The notes beneath the pieces were generated by a model. That model had not been told where the DNA came from and searched no databases. It was given only the letters and a program-made list of their open reading frames with translations. Of a stretch of DNA of 64,000 bases, positions 26,195 through 35,120 are shown in pieces. Made by a program: the position numbers and the translations under genes. Within the stretch, counting starts at the first letter, position 1; each line of letters opens with the position of its first letter. Source of the stretch: Streptomyces sp. JB150 (GTDB lineage Bacteria; Actinomycetota; Actinomycetes; Streptomycetales; Streptomycetaceae); contig NZ_CP049780.1 in the NCBI RefSeq assembly GCF_011193355.1, forward strand, positions 1,471,582 to 1,535,581, written 5' to 3'.

Positions 26195-27607
26195 TCAGCG
26201 CGTCAGCCAGGTGACCTCGTACGCCTGGAGGTGGACGGTGCGGCCGTCGACCTTCGCGGTCAGGGCCCGGTCACGGGTGTTGACGACGAGGGCGGTGCGG
26301 TCGGTGGCGAGGACGCGGACGTCGTCGCGGGAGACGGGGACGCTGTCGTAGCGCGTGCCCGGCGGGAACGCGGCGGCGAACCGGGAGACGAGGCCGTACA
26401 TCGGCAGCTCGCCGCCGCCGTCCGGGCGGCCGGTCGGGGTCCACAGGCAGCCGCGGCACTCGGGTCCCTCCTCGGCCTGCGGGTTCCAGTAGAAGCCGGA
26501 GGTGGCGCCGCCCTCCGCCATGGCGATCATCCCGGCGGCCTGGACGGCGACCCGGTGCGTCTCGGACCAGCCGTGGCGTTGGTCGTCGCCGTCGGCGGGC
26601 TCGACGTAGTACTCGGCCCACCACAGCGGCAGCTCGCCGCCGGTCTGCCGGCGCACCCACTCCCCCACCGCGGTGAACTTGCCGGTGGCGGCGAACTCGT
26701 CGGGCAGCAGCTCGTCGTCGCGGGTGTAGCTGGAGCCGTCGACCACGACGAAGTCGGCGCCCGCCTTGTGCCGGTTCCAGTAGGCGAAGGCGTCCAGCAC
26801 CCGTTGGTCCAGGGCGCCCCAGGGGCCCCTCAGGGCGGCCGAGGCGTGCTCGTCGCGCGGGTCGAGACTGTCCATGACCAGGTAGGGGCCGCCGACCATG
26901 ATGTCCTCGTCGACGTCCTTGAGCGCGCGGTACACGAGGTTGTACATCCGGGTGTAGCCCTCGTGGTCCCAGCGGTGCCCGGCGTCGTTCCAGAAGCCCT
27001 TGAACTCGTTCCAGACGATGAAGTGCCGTACGTCCGGGTAGCGCCTGGCGACGGTCGCGGCGAGGGCGGCGAAGTCGTCGTAGTGCCCGGGGTCGGGCGC
27101 GGTCTCCAGGGCGGCCTGGCTCCAGTCCGTCTCGCCGGCGCCGGCCTCGCCGCCCTTCATCCAGTCCGGGGCGCAGCACAGGGTGATGACCGGGGTGGCG
27201 CCGGAGGCGCGCATGAAGTCGACCCGCGCGTCGAGCGCCGCGAAGTCGTAACGCCCCGGCACCGGCTCGGGGTTGTCGGCACCCCAGCCCATGATGTGCT
27301 GGTTCTGCGGCAGCCCGTCGTCCTTCAGCCGGTCCTCGACGCGGGCGACGGCGCGCGGGCTGCCCTCGTCGGCGCTGAACTGAGTGTGCGTGAAGCCCCA
27401 GCCGACGTCGGGGCGCGGGCGCCCTGGCGGGGTGGCGGGCGTGCCGTGCACCTTGTCGCCGTCGGGTGAGGTGCCCTCCGTGGCGGGGCCGCCGCCGGGC
27501 AGCGTGCCGACCAGGGTCACCAGCAGGGCCACGACGGCCGCCGACACGCCGAACAGCGCGGCCAGCCGCCACCGCCGGACCCCCGCATCCCACCCGTGTC
27601 GTCCCAT
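26195..27607 (-). CDS. Membrane-anchored clan-A glycoside hydrolase (GH39-like)
   Basis: 470 residues. One N-terminal helix (about residues 14-37, WRLAALFGVSAAVVALLVTLVG) anchors or exports the enzyme. The catalytic barrel follows: GWGFTHTQFS, MGWGADNPEP, VITLCCAPDWM, and HFIVWNEFKGFW, whose NE pair gives the acid/base Glu; WWAEYYVEP is the likely nucleophile strand. A small beta domain closes the protein. It faces the glycan operon with 12 bases between stops, so it probably trims that polymer. ATG 27607 has no clear ribosome-binding site; TACTGT lies 8 bases upstream, suggesting a leaderless transcript. Confidence 0.82.
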   Translation of the reverse strand: MGRHGWDAGVRRWRLAALFGVSAAVVALLVTLVGTLPGGGPATEGTSPDGDKVHGTPATPPGRPRPDVGWGFTHTQFSADEGSPRAVARVEDRLKDDGLPQNQHIMGWGADNPEPVPGRYDFAALDARVDFMRASGATPVITLCCAPDWMKGGEAGAGETDWSQAALETAPDPGHYDDFAALAATVARRYPDVRHFIVWNEFKGFWNDAGHRWDHEGYTRMYNLVYRALKDVDEDIMVGGPYLVMDSLDPRDEHASAALRGPWGALDQRVLDAFAYWNRHKAGADFVVVDGSSYTRDDELLPDEFAATGKFTAVGEWVRRQTGGELPLWWAEYYVEPADGDDQRHGWSETHRVAVQAAGMIAMAEGGATSGFYWNPQAEEGPECRGCLWTPTGRPDGGGELPMYGLVSRFAAAFPPGTRYDSVPVSRDDVRVLATDRTALVVNTRDRALTAKVDGRTVHLQAYEVTWLTR

Positions 27608-27810
27608 CGAGGGCAACAGTAACGGCGGAGACGGGCGCCGGGGCAGAGGACGCCGGAAAGCACCGAAGGGGCGGGTAAGGGGCAGCACGGGACGCAAGGC
27701 GCGCGCCCGGCACCGGGGCGCGTACGCCGACACTCCGGGCGCGCGGCGACACTCCGCGCGCACCTCGGAAACCGGGTGCACGAGGCGGCCGGGTGCCCGA
27801 TCATGGCGGC

Positions 27811-28905
<1,095 letters not shown>

Positions 28906-28920
28906 TGCTTTGATGGGGTT

Positions 28921-29700
28921 ATGCCTGTGCACGTCGGCACGTCGGGATGGCAGTACAAGGACTGGAAGGGCGTCCTGTACCCGCCGGAGGTGCCCACGCG
29001 GCGCTGGCTGGAGGAGTACACGCGGTGGTTCGCCACCGTCGAGATCAACAACGCGTTCTACCGGCTGCCGTCCCGTGAGACGTTCGAGGCGTGGCGGGAG
29101 CGGGTGCCGGACGACTTCGTCGTCGCGGTCAAGGCCAGCCGGTATCTGACCCACATCAAGCGGCTGAAGGACCCCGGGGAGCCGGTGGAGCGGCTGATGA
29201 CCCACGCGGCCGGTCTCGCCGGCCGGCTGGGCCCGGTGCTGCTCCAGCTGCCGCCGACGCTGCGCGCGGACGCCGCGCTGCTGGACGCGTGCCTGGGCTG
29301 CTTCCCGCCGTCGGTCCGGGTGGCCGTCGAGCCGCGGCACGAGTCGTGGTGGACGCCGGAGATCCGCGACGTGCTGACGTCCCGGGGCGCCGCCCTGTGC
29401 TGGGCGGACGTGCTGTCCCGCCCGGTCACCCCGCTGTGGCGCACGGCCGGCTGGGGGTACGTCCGCTTCCACCAGGGCCGCGCCCGGCCCTGGCCGCGCT
29501 ACGGCCGCCAGTCCCTGGAGACCTGGCTGCGCCGTGTCGCGGAGGCGTTCGACGACGGTGACGACGTGTACGCGTACTTCAACAACGACCCCGGCGCGGC
29601 GGCGGTGGCGGACGCGGCGGCGTTCGGCCGGCTGGCCGTGGCGCGGGGCCGCACGGTGACACGGACCCCGGCGGGGCTGGCGGGTGCGCCCGGCCGGTGA
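28921..29700 (+). CDS. DUF72 family protein
   Basis: 259 residues. DUF72 barrel signatures: HVGTSGWQYKDWKGVLYPP in family terms, WFATVEINNAFYRLPS, FVVAVKASRYLTHIKRL, LLQLPPTLR, EPRHESWW and VYAYFNNDPGAAAVADAAAF. The family resembles TIM-barrel nucleases/isomerases but has no established reaction. It starts 15 bases after the AAA gene and likely shares its transcript. Confidence 0.92.
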   Translation: MPVHVGTSGWQYKDWKGVLYPPEVPTRRWLEEYTRWFATVEINNAFYRLPSRETFEAWRERVPDDFVVAVKASRYLTHIKRLKDPGEPVERLMTHAAGLAGRLGPVLLQLPPTLRADAALLDACLGCFPPSVRVAVEPRHESWWTPEIRDVLTSRGAALCWADVLSRPVTPLWRTAGWGYVRFHQGRARPWPRYGRQSLETWLRRVAEAFDDGDDVYAYFNNDPGAAAVADAAAFGRLAVARGRTVTRTPAGLAGAPGR

Positions 29701-29727
29701 CCCGCGGCGCTCACCGCTCCCCGGTGC

Positions 29728-30099
29728 TCACTCCCCGTACGCCGCCCGCAGCGCCTCCCGTACGGCCGTCAGGGCCGCCTCCCGGCCGGTGCCCAGGCGG
29801 TGGGCGCGCTCGGCGTACGACCGGGCCGCCGCGGCCAGCTCGCGCTCCGCCGCCTCGCCGGCCGCGGCGACGAACGTGCCGTTGCGGCCGCGGGTCTCGA
29901 TCACGCCGTCCGCCTCCAGGGCCCGGTACGCCTTGGCGACGGTGTTCGCGGCCAGGCCCAGCGACTCGGCCAGGCCGCGCACGGTGGGCAGCCGGTAGCC
30001 CACCGGCAGCTCGCCCGACCGGGCCTGCGCGGAGATCTGCGCGCGCACCTGCTCGTAGGGCGGTACGGCGCCCTCATCGATGTGGATCTTCAAGGTCAC
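29728..30099 (-). CDS. GntR family regulator, YhcF type
   Basis: 123 residues, little more than a winged helix (PPYEQVRAQISAQARSGELPVGYRLP, RGLAESLGLAANTVAKAYRALEADGVIETRGRNGTFV) plus a short alpha-helical dimer tail, as in YhcF/YtrA-type regulators. These usually control an adjacent ABC transporter; none is next to it here. GTG 30099 gives the standard N-terminus (LKIHIDEGAVPPYEQ). Divergent from the GNAT gene across 71 bases. Confidence 0.9.
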   Translation of the reverse strand: MTLKIHIDEGAVPPYEQVRAQISAQARSGELPVGYRLPTVRGLAESLGLAANTVAKAYRALEADGVIETRGRNGTFVAAAGEAAERELAAAARSYAERAHRLGTGREAALTAVREALRAAYGE

Positions 30100-30170
30100 G
30101 GGCCGATTGTCCCGCAGCCCCCGGAAAATGGGAGGCACCCGGCCCCGCCCCTTGCGTAACGTGCGCCGAC

Positions 30171-31103
30171 ATGACCGTGATCGTGCGCGAGCTGCGCCCC
30201 GGGGTCCGGGCCGACGCCGAGGGTTTCGCCGGTGTGCGGCGCCGGGCGCTGCCGTTCATGCTGACCACTCCGGAGTCCGTGCTGCACGACCTCGCCCACA
30301 GCCATCCCGGCGCCCGTCACCGGCAGCTGGTGGCCGAGGAGGACGGCGAGATCGTCGGCACCGCCCAGGTGGGACTCGCCCACGACAGCCCGGAGCCCGG
30401 CCAGGGGTATCTGAACGTGTACGTCGATCCGGAGCGGACCCGGCGCGGCGCGGGTTCCCTGCTGGTGCGCACCGCCGAGGCATACCTGGCGGGCCAGGGC
30501 GCGGCCCGGCTGTTCGCGTGGGTGCTGGACGGGCCCGCGCACCGCGCCTTCGCCGAGCGCCACGGCTACCGCCCGAGCCGCTCCGCGCACTTCCTGCGCC
30601 TGGACCTGGCGAACGCCGCCCTGCCGCCGCCGCAGAGCCCCCCGCCGGGGGTCGAGGTGCGCTCGGCGGCCGTCTTCGCGGACGACCCGCGCCCCCTGTT
30701 CGAGCTGGACGCGGAGGTCACGGCGGACGAACCCGGTGACGTCGGCGCCGAGTTCACCGACTACGAGGCCTGGCTCGCACAGACCTGGCGGCACCCCCTG
30801 CTCGACCGGGAGCTGACCGCGGTGGTGGTCGCCGACGGCCGCCCGGTGGCGTTCAGCGCGGCCCACACGGACCGCGCGCACCGCCGCTACGGCTCCGCGA
30901 TGACCGGCACCGCCCGCGCCTTCCGCGGCCGGGGCCTGGCGAAACTCGCCAAGAACGCCGCCCTGCACCGGGCCCGCGCCGCGGGGTACACGGAGGCGTT
31001 CACCGGCAACGACACCGGCAACGGCCCGATGCTCGCGATCAACGCGTGGTTCGGGTACGAGATCTGCGCGAGGGAGGTGCGTCATGTCCGGGACCTCGGC
31101 TGA
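30171..31103 (+). CDS. Tandem-domain GNAT acetyltransferase
   Basis: 310 residues with two GNAT folds. The first (residues 1-145) carries GYLNVYVDPERTRRGAGSLLV, with the acetyl-CoA pyrophosphate loop RRGAGS; the second (residues 155-310) carries GTARAFRGRGLAKLAKNAAL, with RGRGLA, and ends NDTGNGPMLAINAWFGYE. The double arrangement resembles mycothiol synthase or MshD-like and antibiotic acetyltransferases; substrate unknown. It overlaps the next gene by 20 bases. Confidence 0.88.
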   Translation: MTVIVRELRPGVRADAEGFAGVRRRALPFMLTTPESVLHDLAHSHPGARHRQLVAEEDGEIVGTAQVGLAHDSPEPGQGYLNVYVDPERTRRGAGSLLVRTAEAYLAGQGAARLFAWVLDGPAHRAFAERHGYRPSRSAHFLRLDLANAALPPPQSPPPGVEVRSAAVFADDPRPLFELDAEVTADEPGDVGAEFTDYEAWLAQTWRHPLLDRELTAVVVADGRPVAFSAAHTDRAHRRYGSAMTGTARAFRGRGLAKLAKNAALHRARAAGYTEAFTGNDTGNGPMLAINAWFGYEICAREVRHVRDLG

Positions 31104-31596
31104 CCGGGGACGCGGGTCCGAGCGGGTGGAGGTGGTGCTGGTCAAGGCGGGCCGGACGAAGATCCGTTACGCCGCCGAGCTGCTCGCCGACGACGGTGCG
31201 CGGATCGCCGTGCGGGCCGCCTGGGCGGGCGACGGGGTCCGCGACTTCGGCTTCGTGCGCTTCGAGCCGGGCGACGTCTTCACCGAGTACTACTGGCGGG
31301 ACCGCTGGTACTCCGTGAAGGAGGTCCGCGGGGCCGGCGGCGCCCTGAAGGGCTGGTACTGCGACATCACCCGCCCCGCGGTCCGCAGGGGTGCCGAACT
31401 CGTCGTGGAGGACCTGGACCTCGACCTGTGGCGCTCGGCCGACGGCTCGGACGTACGCCGTCTCGACGAGGACGAGTTCACCGAGAGCGGCCTCGCACAG
31501 CGCGATCCCGGGGCGGCGCGCGCCGCCGTGGCCGCCCTCGACGAGCTGGAGGCCCTGGCCCGGGCGGCGGGCGGCCTGGAGTCCCTGCTGGCCTGA
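31084..31596 (+). CDS. DUF402 family protein (FomD/Ntdp-like phosphatase)
   Basis: 170 residues matching the DUF402 fold: FVRFEPGDVFTEYYWRDRWYSVKEV, KGWYCDITRPAVRRGAELVVEDLDLDLW in family terms, then RRLDEDEF. Related proteins hydrolyse nucleoside di- and triphosphates using the Asp/Glu cluster seen in EDLDLDLW. ATG 31084 lies inside the upstream GNAT gene, so translation is probably coupled. Confidence 0.85.
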   Translation: MSGTSADRGRGSERVEVVLVKAGRTKIRYAAELLADDGARIAVRAAWAGDGVRDFGFVRFEPGDVFTEYYWRDRWYSVKEVRGAGGALKGWYCDITRPAVRRGAELVVEDLDLDLWRSADGSDVRRLDEDEFTESGLAQRDPGAARAAVAALDELEALARAAGGLESLLA

Positions 31597-31663
31597 AACC
31601 GCCTGCCGGAACCGGTCACCCGGTGTGCGCACGCGATCACACGGGTTTGCCGGGGCCCCAATG

Positions 31664-31709
31664 GTGACACCCGCCACTGACAACCGAATCGTGACAGCCG
31701 CCACTGACA
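31664..31709. repeat. Two 19-bp direct repeats before a 44-residue gene
   Basis: GTGACACCCGCCACTGACA (31664-31682) and GTGACAGCCGCCACTGACA (31691-31709), one mismatch, 27-bp period. They sit 84 bases before the small gene and may be a regulator site. Confidence 0.6.
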
Positions 31710-31792
31710 CCCCTGGCGGCGATGAGGAAGTCTCGGTGAACGGGTCCACCTCCGTGACAGCGCGGAACCCGGTGGCCCACGAGGAGGCAGTC

Positions 31793-31927
31793 ATGCGCCG
31801 TGTGATGCACAAGCCCCTGAAGAAGTCCGACGCGCGCCGCATCCGCGAGGAGGCCGCCGAGGAGCGTCCCGCCGGCCGCCCGGAGGTGCGCAAGGACATC
31901 GCCCGCACCTGGTGGCCGGAAGGGTGA
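31793..31927 (+). CDS. Small basic protein, 44 residues
   Basis: Starts MRRVMHKPLKKSDARRIRE and ends ARTWWPEG. Highly charged, predicted helical, no Cys or membrane segment. GAGGAGG lies eight bases before ATG 31793, and the third-position G+C pattern fits a real gene. An upstream GTG (31737) in the same frame lacks such a site. Function unknown. Confidence 0.55.
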   Translation: MRRVMHKPLKKSDARRIREEAAEERPAGRPEVRKDIARTWWPEG

Positions 31928-31949
31928 GCCCGGCGGTCAAGCCGTTCGG

Positions 31950-32417
31950 TCAAGCCGGGCGGTGCAGGAGCTTGCGGTAGTGGATCCGGTGGTACGGCCC
32001 GTCGACGCGCCGCTCCACGACCTCGTAACCGTACTTCGGGTAGATCGTCTGGTTCTCCCACATCATCGCGTTCGTGTAGAGCCTGATCTCGGGCAGGCCG
32101 AGCACGCGCGCGTGCGCGTCGGCGAACCGCAGCAGCCGCCGCCCCACGCCCCGGCCGTGGGCGTCCGGGTGGACGGCGATGCTGTCGAGGAACAGATGGT
32201 CCTCGTACGCGTCCAGGACGACGAGTCCGGTCACCGGGTGCCCGGTGACGAACACCCGCCCCGCGGCCACGTCCGCCGCGTGGTCCGCCTCCATGGGCTG
32301 CGGCACGACGCCGATGCGGGCGATGTAGGGGTGGTACGCCGCGTCGGTCACCGCCTTCACGGCGGGTACGTCGGCGGTCACCGCCGCCCTGACCTCTTCA
32401 TGGCACCTGTCGTTCAC
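31950..32417 (-). CDS. GNAT family N-acetyltransferase
   Basis: 155 residues, single GNAT fold: LFLDSIAVHPDAHGRGVGRRLL gives the acetyl-CoA site (in family terms Q/RxxGxG/A as HGRGVGRR), followed by GLPEIRLYTNAMMWENQTIYPKYGYE and the final strand HRIHYRKLL. This resembles acetyltransferases acting on small molecules or toxins; substrate unknown. GTG 32417 is the only start that keeps the first strand. It converges on the small gene. Confidence 0.9.
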   Translation of the reverse strand: MNDRCHEEVRAAVTADVPAVKAVTDAAYHPYIARIGVVPQPMEADHAADVAAGRVFVTGHPVTGLVVLDAYEDHLFLDSIAVHPDAHGRGVGRRLLRFADAHARVLGLPEIRLYTNAMMWENQTIYPKYGYEVVERRVDGPYHRIHYRKLLHRPA

Positions 32418-32596
32418 GCTCCGGACGGTAGCTCCCTGAGCGCAGTCTCAGCACGTCCTTAACGGCAGCATAAGGATCTCCGCCGACCGCCTCCGGCAGG
32501 CGTTCTCGCGGTTTTCCGGGGCTAGCTTCTGATCACCCCACGGGATCCCACGGACCCGACGGAAGCACTCGCCCCGACCGCCCCAGGAGTTCCGCC

Positions 32597-33637
32597 ATGC
32601 CCCAGCGCCGCCGCCGCACGGCCGCCGTCACCGCCGCCCTCGGCCTCGGCCCGCTCGCCCTGACCACCCTGTCCGCCGCGCCCGCGGCCGCGCACGGCAC
32701 GATGGGCGACCCCGTCAGCCGGGTCTCGCAGTGTTACGCCGAGGGACCGGAGAGCCCGTCGTCGGACGCGTGCAAGGCGGCGGTCGCGGCGGGCGGCACC
32801 CAGGCGCTGTACGACTGGAACGGCGTCCGCATCGGCGACGCCGCCGGGCGGCACCGCGAGCTGATCCCGGACGGCAAGCTGTGCAGCGCGAACAACGAGC
32901 AGTTCAACGGCCTCGACCTGGCCCGCGCCGACTGGCCGGCGACCGGGGTGCGCAGCGGCTCGTACACCTTCAAGTACCGGGTGACGGCCCCGCACAAGGG
33001 CACCTTCACGGTGTATCTGACCAAGCCGGGGTACGACCCGGCCCAGCCGCTGGCCTGGGACGACCTGGACCTGGCCAACCCGGTGGCGACGGCCGTCGAC
33101 CCGGCCGCGGCGGGCGGCTTCTACACCTTCACCGGCACGCTCCCCGAGCGCTCCGGCGCGCACGTGCTGTACGCGGTCTGGCAGCGCTCGGACAGCCCGG
33201 AGGCGTTCTACTCCTGCTCCGACGTCACCTTCGGCGGCGGCGCGGCGGCTGACGGCGGTACGGCGGAGAGTGCCGCCCCGGCCCCGTCCGCGTCCGTGCC
33301 CTCCCAGAAGCAGATCGAGGCGGGCGCCGACCGGTCGACCGTCGAGAACCACGGGCACGGCGACGACGACCACCGGACGACGGCGCAGCCCGCCGCCGCG
33401 GAGCCGGCCGCTGGGGAGCCGGCTGCCGCCGAGCCCGCCGATGGGGAGCCGGCCGGTGAGGCGCCGGCCAACCAGCCGAAGGCGGCGGGCGCCTCCGGGA
33501 ACCTCGCCGAGACCGGCGGCGACAGCGGTACGGCCTACGTCGCCGTCGGCGGCGCCGCCGCGCTGGCGCTGGGCGCGGCGGCCCTGTTCGCCTCGGTGCG
33601 CCGCAAGGCGGCCACCGGCGGCCGGCACGGCCGCTGA
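32597..33637 (+). CDS. Cell-wall anchored AA10 lytic polysaccharide monooxygenase
   Basis: 346 residues. Signal peptide residues 1-32; cleavage after PAAA exposes HGTMGDPVSR, whose N-terminal His is half of the copper histidine brace. The AA10 domain spans about residues 33-215 (CKAAVAAGG, WNGVRIGDAAGRHRELIPDGKLCSAN, SDSPEAFYSCSDVTF). A Pro/Ala/Glu repeat stalk (AAEPAAGEPAAAEPADGEP) leads to LAETG, a membrane helix and a basic tail, the signature of sortase E substrates. It should oxidise chitin or cellulose while fixed to the hyphal wall. Confidence 0.93.
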   Translation: MPQRRRRTAAVTAALGLGPLALTTLSAAPAAAHGTMGDPVSRVSQCYAEGPESPSSDACKAAVAAGGTQALYDWNGVRIGDAAGRHRELIPDGKLCSANNEQFNGLDLARADWPATGVRSGSYTFKYRVTAPHKGTFTVYLTKPGYDPAQPLAWDDLDLANPVATAVDPAAAGGFYTFTGTLPERSGAHVLYAVWQRSDSPEAFYSCSDVTFGGGAAADGGTAESAAPAPSASVPSQKQIEAGADRSTVENHGHGDDDHRTTAQPAAAEPAAGEPAAAEPADGEPAGEAPANQPKAAGASGNLAETGGDSGTAYVAVGGAAALALGAAALFASVRRKAATGGRHGR

Positions 33638-33651
33638 GGCGACGCGCGACT

Positions 33652-33690
33652 CCGGGGTCCGACCGGCGGCTCAGGCCGGTCGGACCCCGG
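33652..33690. terminator. Bidirectional terminator between AA10 and lipase genes
   Basis: Perfect 16-bp arms CCGGGGTCCGACCGGC (33652-33667) and GCCGGTCGGACCCCGG (33675-33690) with a 7-base loop, between convergent stops at 33637 and 33696. Confidence 0.8.
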
Positions 33691-33695
33691 CGGCG

Positions 33696-34556
33696 TCAGC
33701 CGAACGCGGCGGCGCAGGTGGTGGGCCGGGCGTTCGCCGGGTCGAGAGCGCCCGCCACCGCGTGGAAGGCGATCCGGTCGAACAGCCCGATGGCCAGATG
33801 CTCGGAGAAGTCGACCGGACAGAGGTCCTGGAGCAGCACGTTGCGCACGTTCGGCCCGTCGAGGAACCCGCTGCGGTACGGCGTGACGACCTGCTCGTAC
33901 TTGGTCGCGAGCACGGTGTAGCGGACGCCGGGCACGGTGTCGCCGCCCGCGTTGAGCCTGGTGAGGAAGGCGGATCCGGCGATCTGGTCGGCGAGCGCCG
34001 GGGTGGCGGTGGAGAGCAGGTCCTCGGCGCCGGGGAAGTAGGGCAGCAGCCGGGTGAGTCCGGCGAGGGTGGTGCCGTGGTTGTCGGGCGCGATGCCGAC
34101 GAGCGCGTTCACCTCGGCGGCGCCGCCGAGGAACTTGAGGTAGTGACGGGGCATCATGCCGCCCTGCGAGTGGCCGACCAGGTCGACCTCGGCGGCGCCG
34201 GTCGCGCCGAGCACCTTGTCGACGAACGCGTCCAGCTCCTGCGCGGACTTCTCGATGGGCCCGAGCCCGTGGAAGAAGGGGACGCCGGGCAGCCGGCCGT
34301 AGTCGAGGGAGAAGACGCAGTAGCCGCGCTCGACCAGGTAGGGGGCGAGGCCCAGCCAGTTGTCGACGGAGTTGCCGAAGGTGCCGTGGACCAGCACGAC
34401 GGGGCGGGGGTGGGCGGCGGAGGGCTTGCAGCCGTAGTCGTTCCAGCCCCGGCTCGGGGCATCGGCGGCGTGGGCGGTGGTGGCGGGGACGAGGACGGCC
34501 GCGGCGGCCAGCAGCAGGGCGGCCGCGGATCTGCGTATTCGGCTCCAGGGCAGCAT
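33696..34556 (-). CDS. Secreted alpha/beta-hydrolase lipase (class 2/EstA type)
   Basis: 286 residues. Signal peptide residues 1-31 (ending AHAADAPS). Hydrolase blocks: PVVLVHGTFGNSVDNW (oxyanion HG), DLVGHSQGG with nucleophilic Ser, and a likely catalytic His in SEHLAIG near residue 260. Two Cys near each end (YGCKPS, LCPVDF, TTCAAA) suggest disulfides. Extracellular triacylglycerol or ester hydrolysis. ATG 34556 starts the signal peptide; the gene converges on the AA10 gene. Confidence 0.92.
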   Translation of the reverse strand: MLPWSRIRRSAAALLLAAAAVLVPATTAHAADAPSRGWNDYGCKPSAAHPRPVVLVHGTFGNSVDNWLGLAPYLVERGYCVFSLDYGRLPGVPFFHGLGPIEKSAQELDAFVDKVLGATGAAEVDLVGHSQGGMMPRHYLKFLGGAAEVNALVGIAPDNHGTTLAGLTRLLPYFPGAEDLLSTATPALADQIAGSAFLTRLNAGGDTVPGVRYTVLATKYEQVVTPYRSGFLDGPNVRNVLLQDLCPVDFSEHLAIGLFDRIAFHAVAGALDPANARPTTCAAAFG

Positions 34557-34641
34557 CGGGTGATCTCCTGACGGCTCGTGGGGAAGGAGAGTGCGTCTGC
34601 CTTGCGCCCGGTGATCCGGATCACGGGATGCTGTTCTTCCG

Positions 34642-35120
34642 TCAAGTTACGGACGGGTAGCCCCAAGGGGAAGTCGCGCGACGGCAAAACCCGGACCGGA
34701 CGTCCAGCTCCGCGCGCAGCGCCGCCTGTCCGGCCGGTCCGGTGGTGCGGTTGCCCACGGAGGCCCCCGGGATGGCCGTGCTACGGAAGCCGGTGGCGCG
34801 CAGGAAGGAGGTGTATGGGGCCCAGCCGGGTGGGAGGGCCGCCGTGATACGGCGTACGTCCGGCGCGGTGGACAGCAGGGACGCGGCGACGGCGCCACCG
34901 GGGGGCGAGCAGAGAGCAGCCGGCCGCGCAGGTCTCCGGGTCCCAGTGGCCGAGGACGGCGTCCACGAGCCCGGTCACCTCGCCCCCCGCCTCGATGAGC
35001 AGCAGCCGCTTCGGTGGCGGTGGCGAACCAGTTCTCGCAGGCGGCGACGAGGTCCGGCACGGCCTGCTCGTCCTCGGGGGTGAAGGGGCGCAGATCGATC
35101 GTCGGGGCCGGCCGGTCAAT
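34642..35120 (-). pseudogene. Decayed GNAT acetyltransferase, split over three frames
   Basis: Reading leftwards from 35120: frame one gives TIDLRPFTPEDEQAVPDLV and CENWFATATE; a shift near 35010 continues as RLLLIEAGGEVTGLVD and GHWDPETCAAGCSLLAP; another shift in the C-run near 34900 continues as AASLLSTAPDVRRITAAL and WAPYTSFLRATGFRSTAIPG, ending at TGA 34642-34644. Joined, this reads as a GNAT-like protein of about 155 residues. No start codon exists between the imuB stop and the first segment. Most likely a pseudogene; two sequencing errors are the alternative. Confidence 0.65.

Noticed and set aside
31391..31792. Extension of the 44-residue gene upstream through the DUF402 gene
   Set aside because: Out of frame with DUF402 and lacking a start with a ribosome-binding site.
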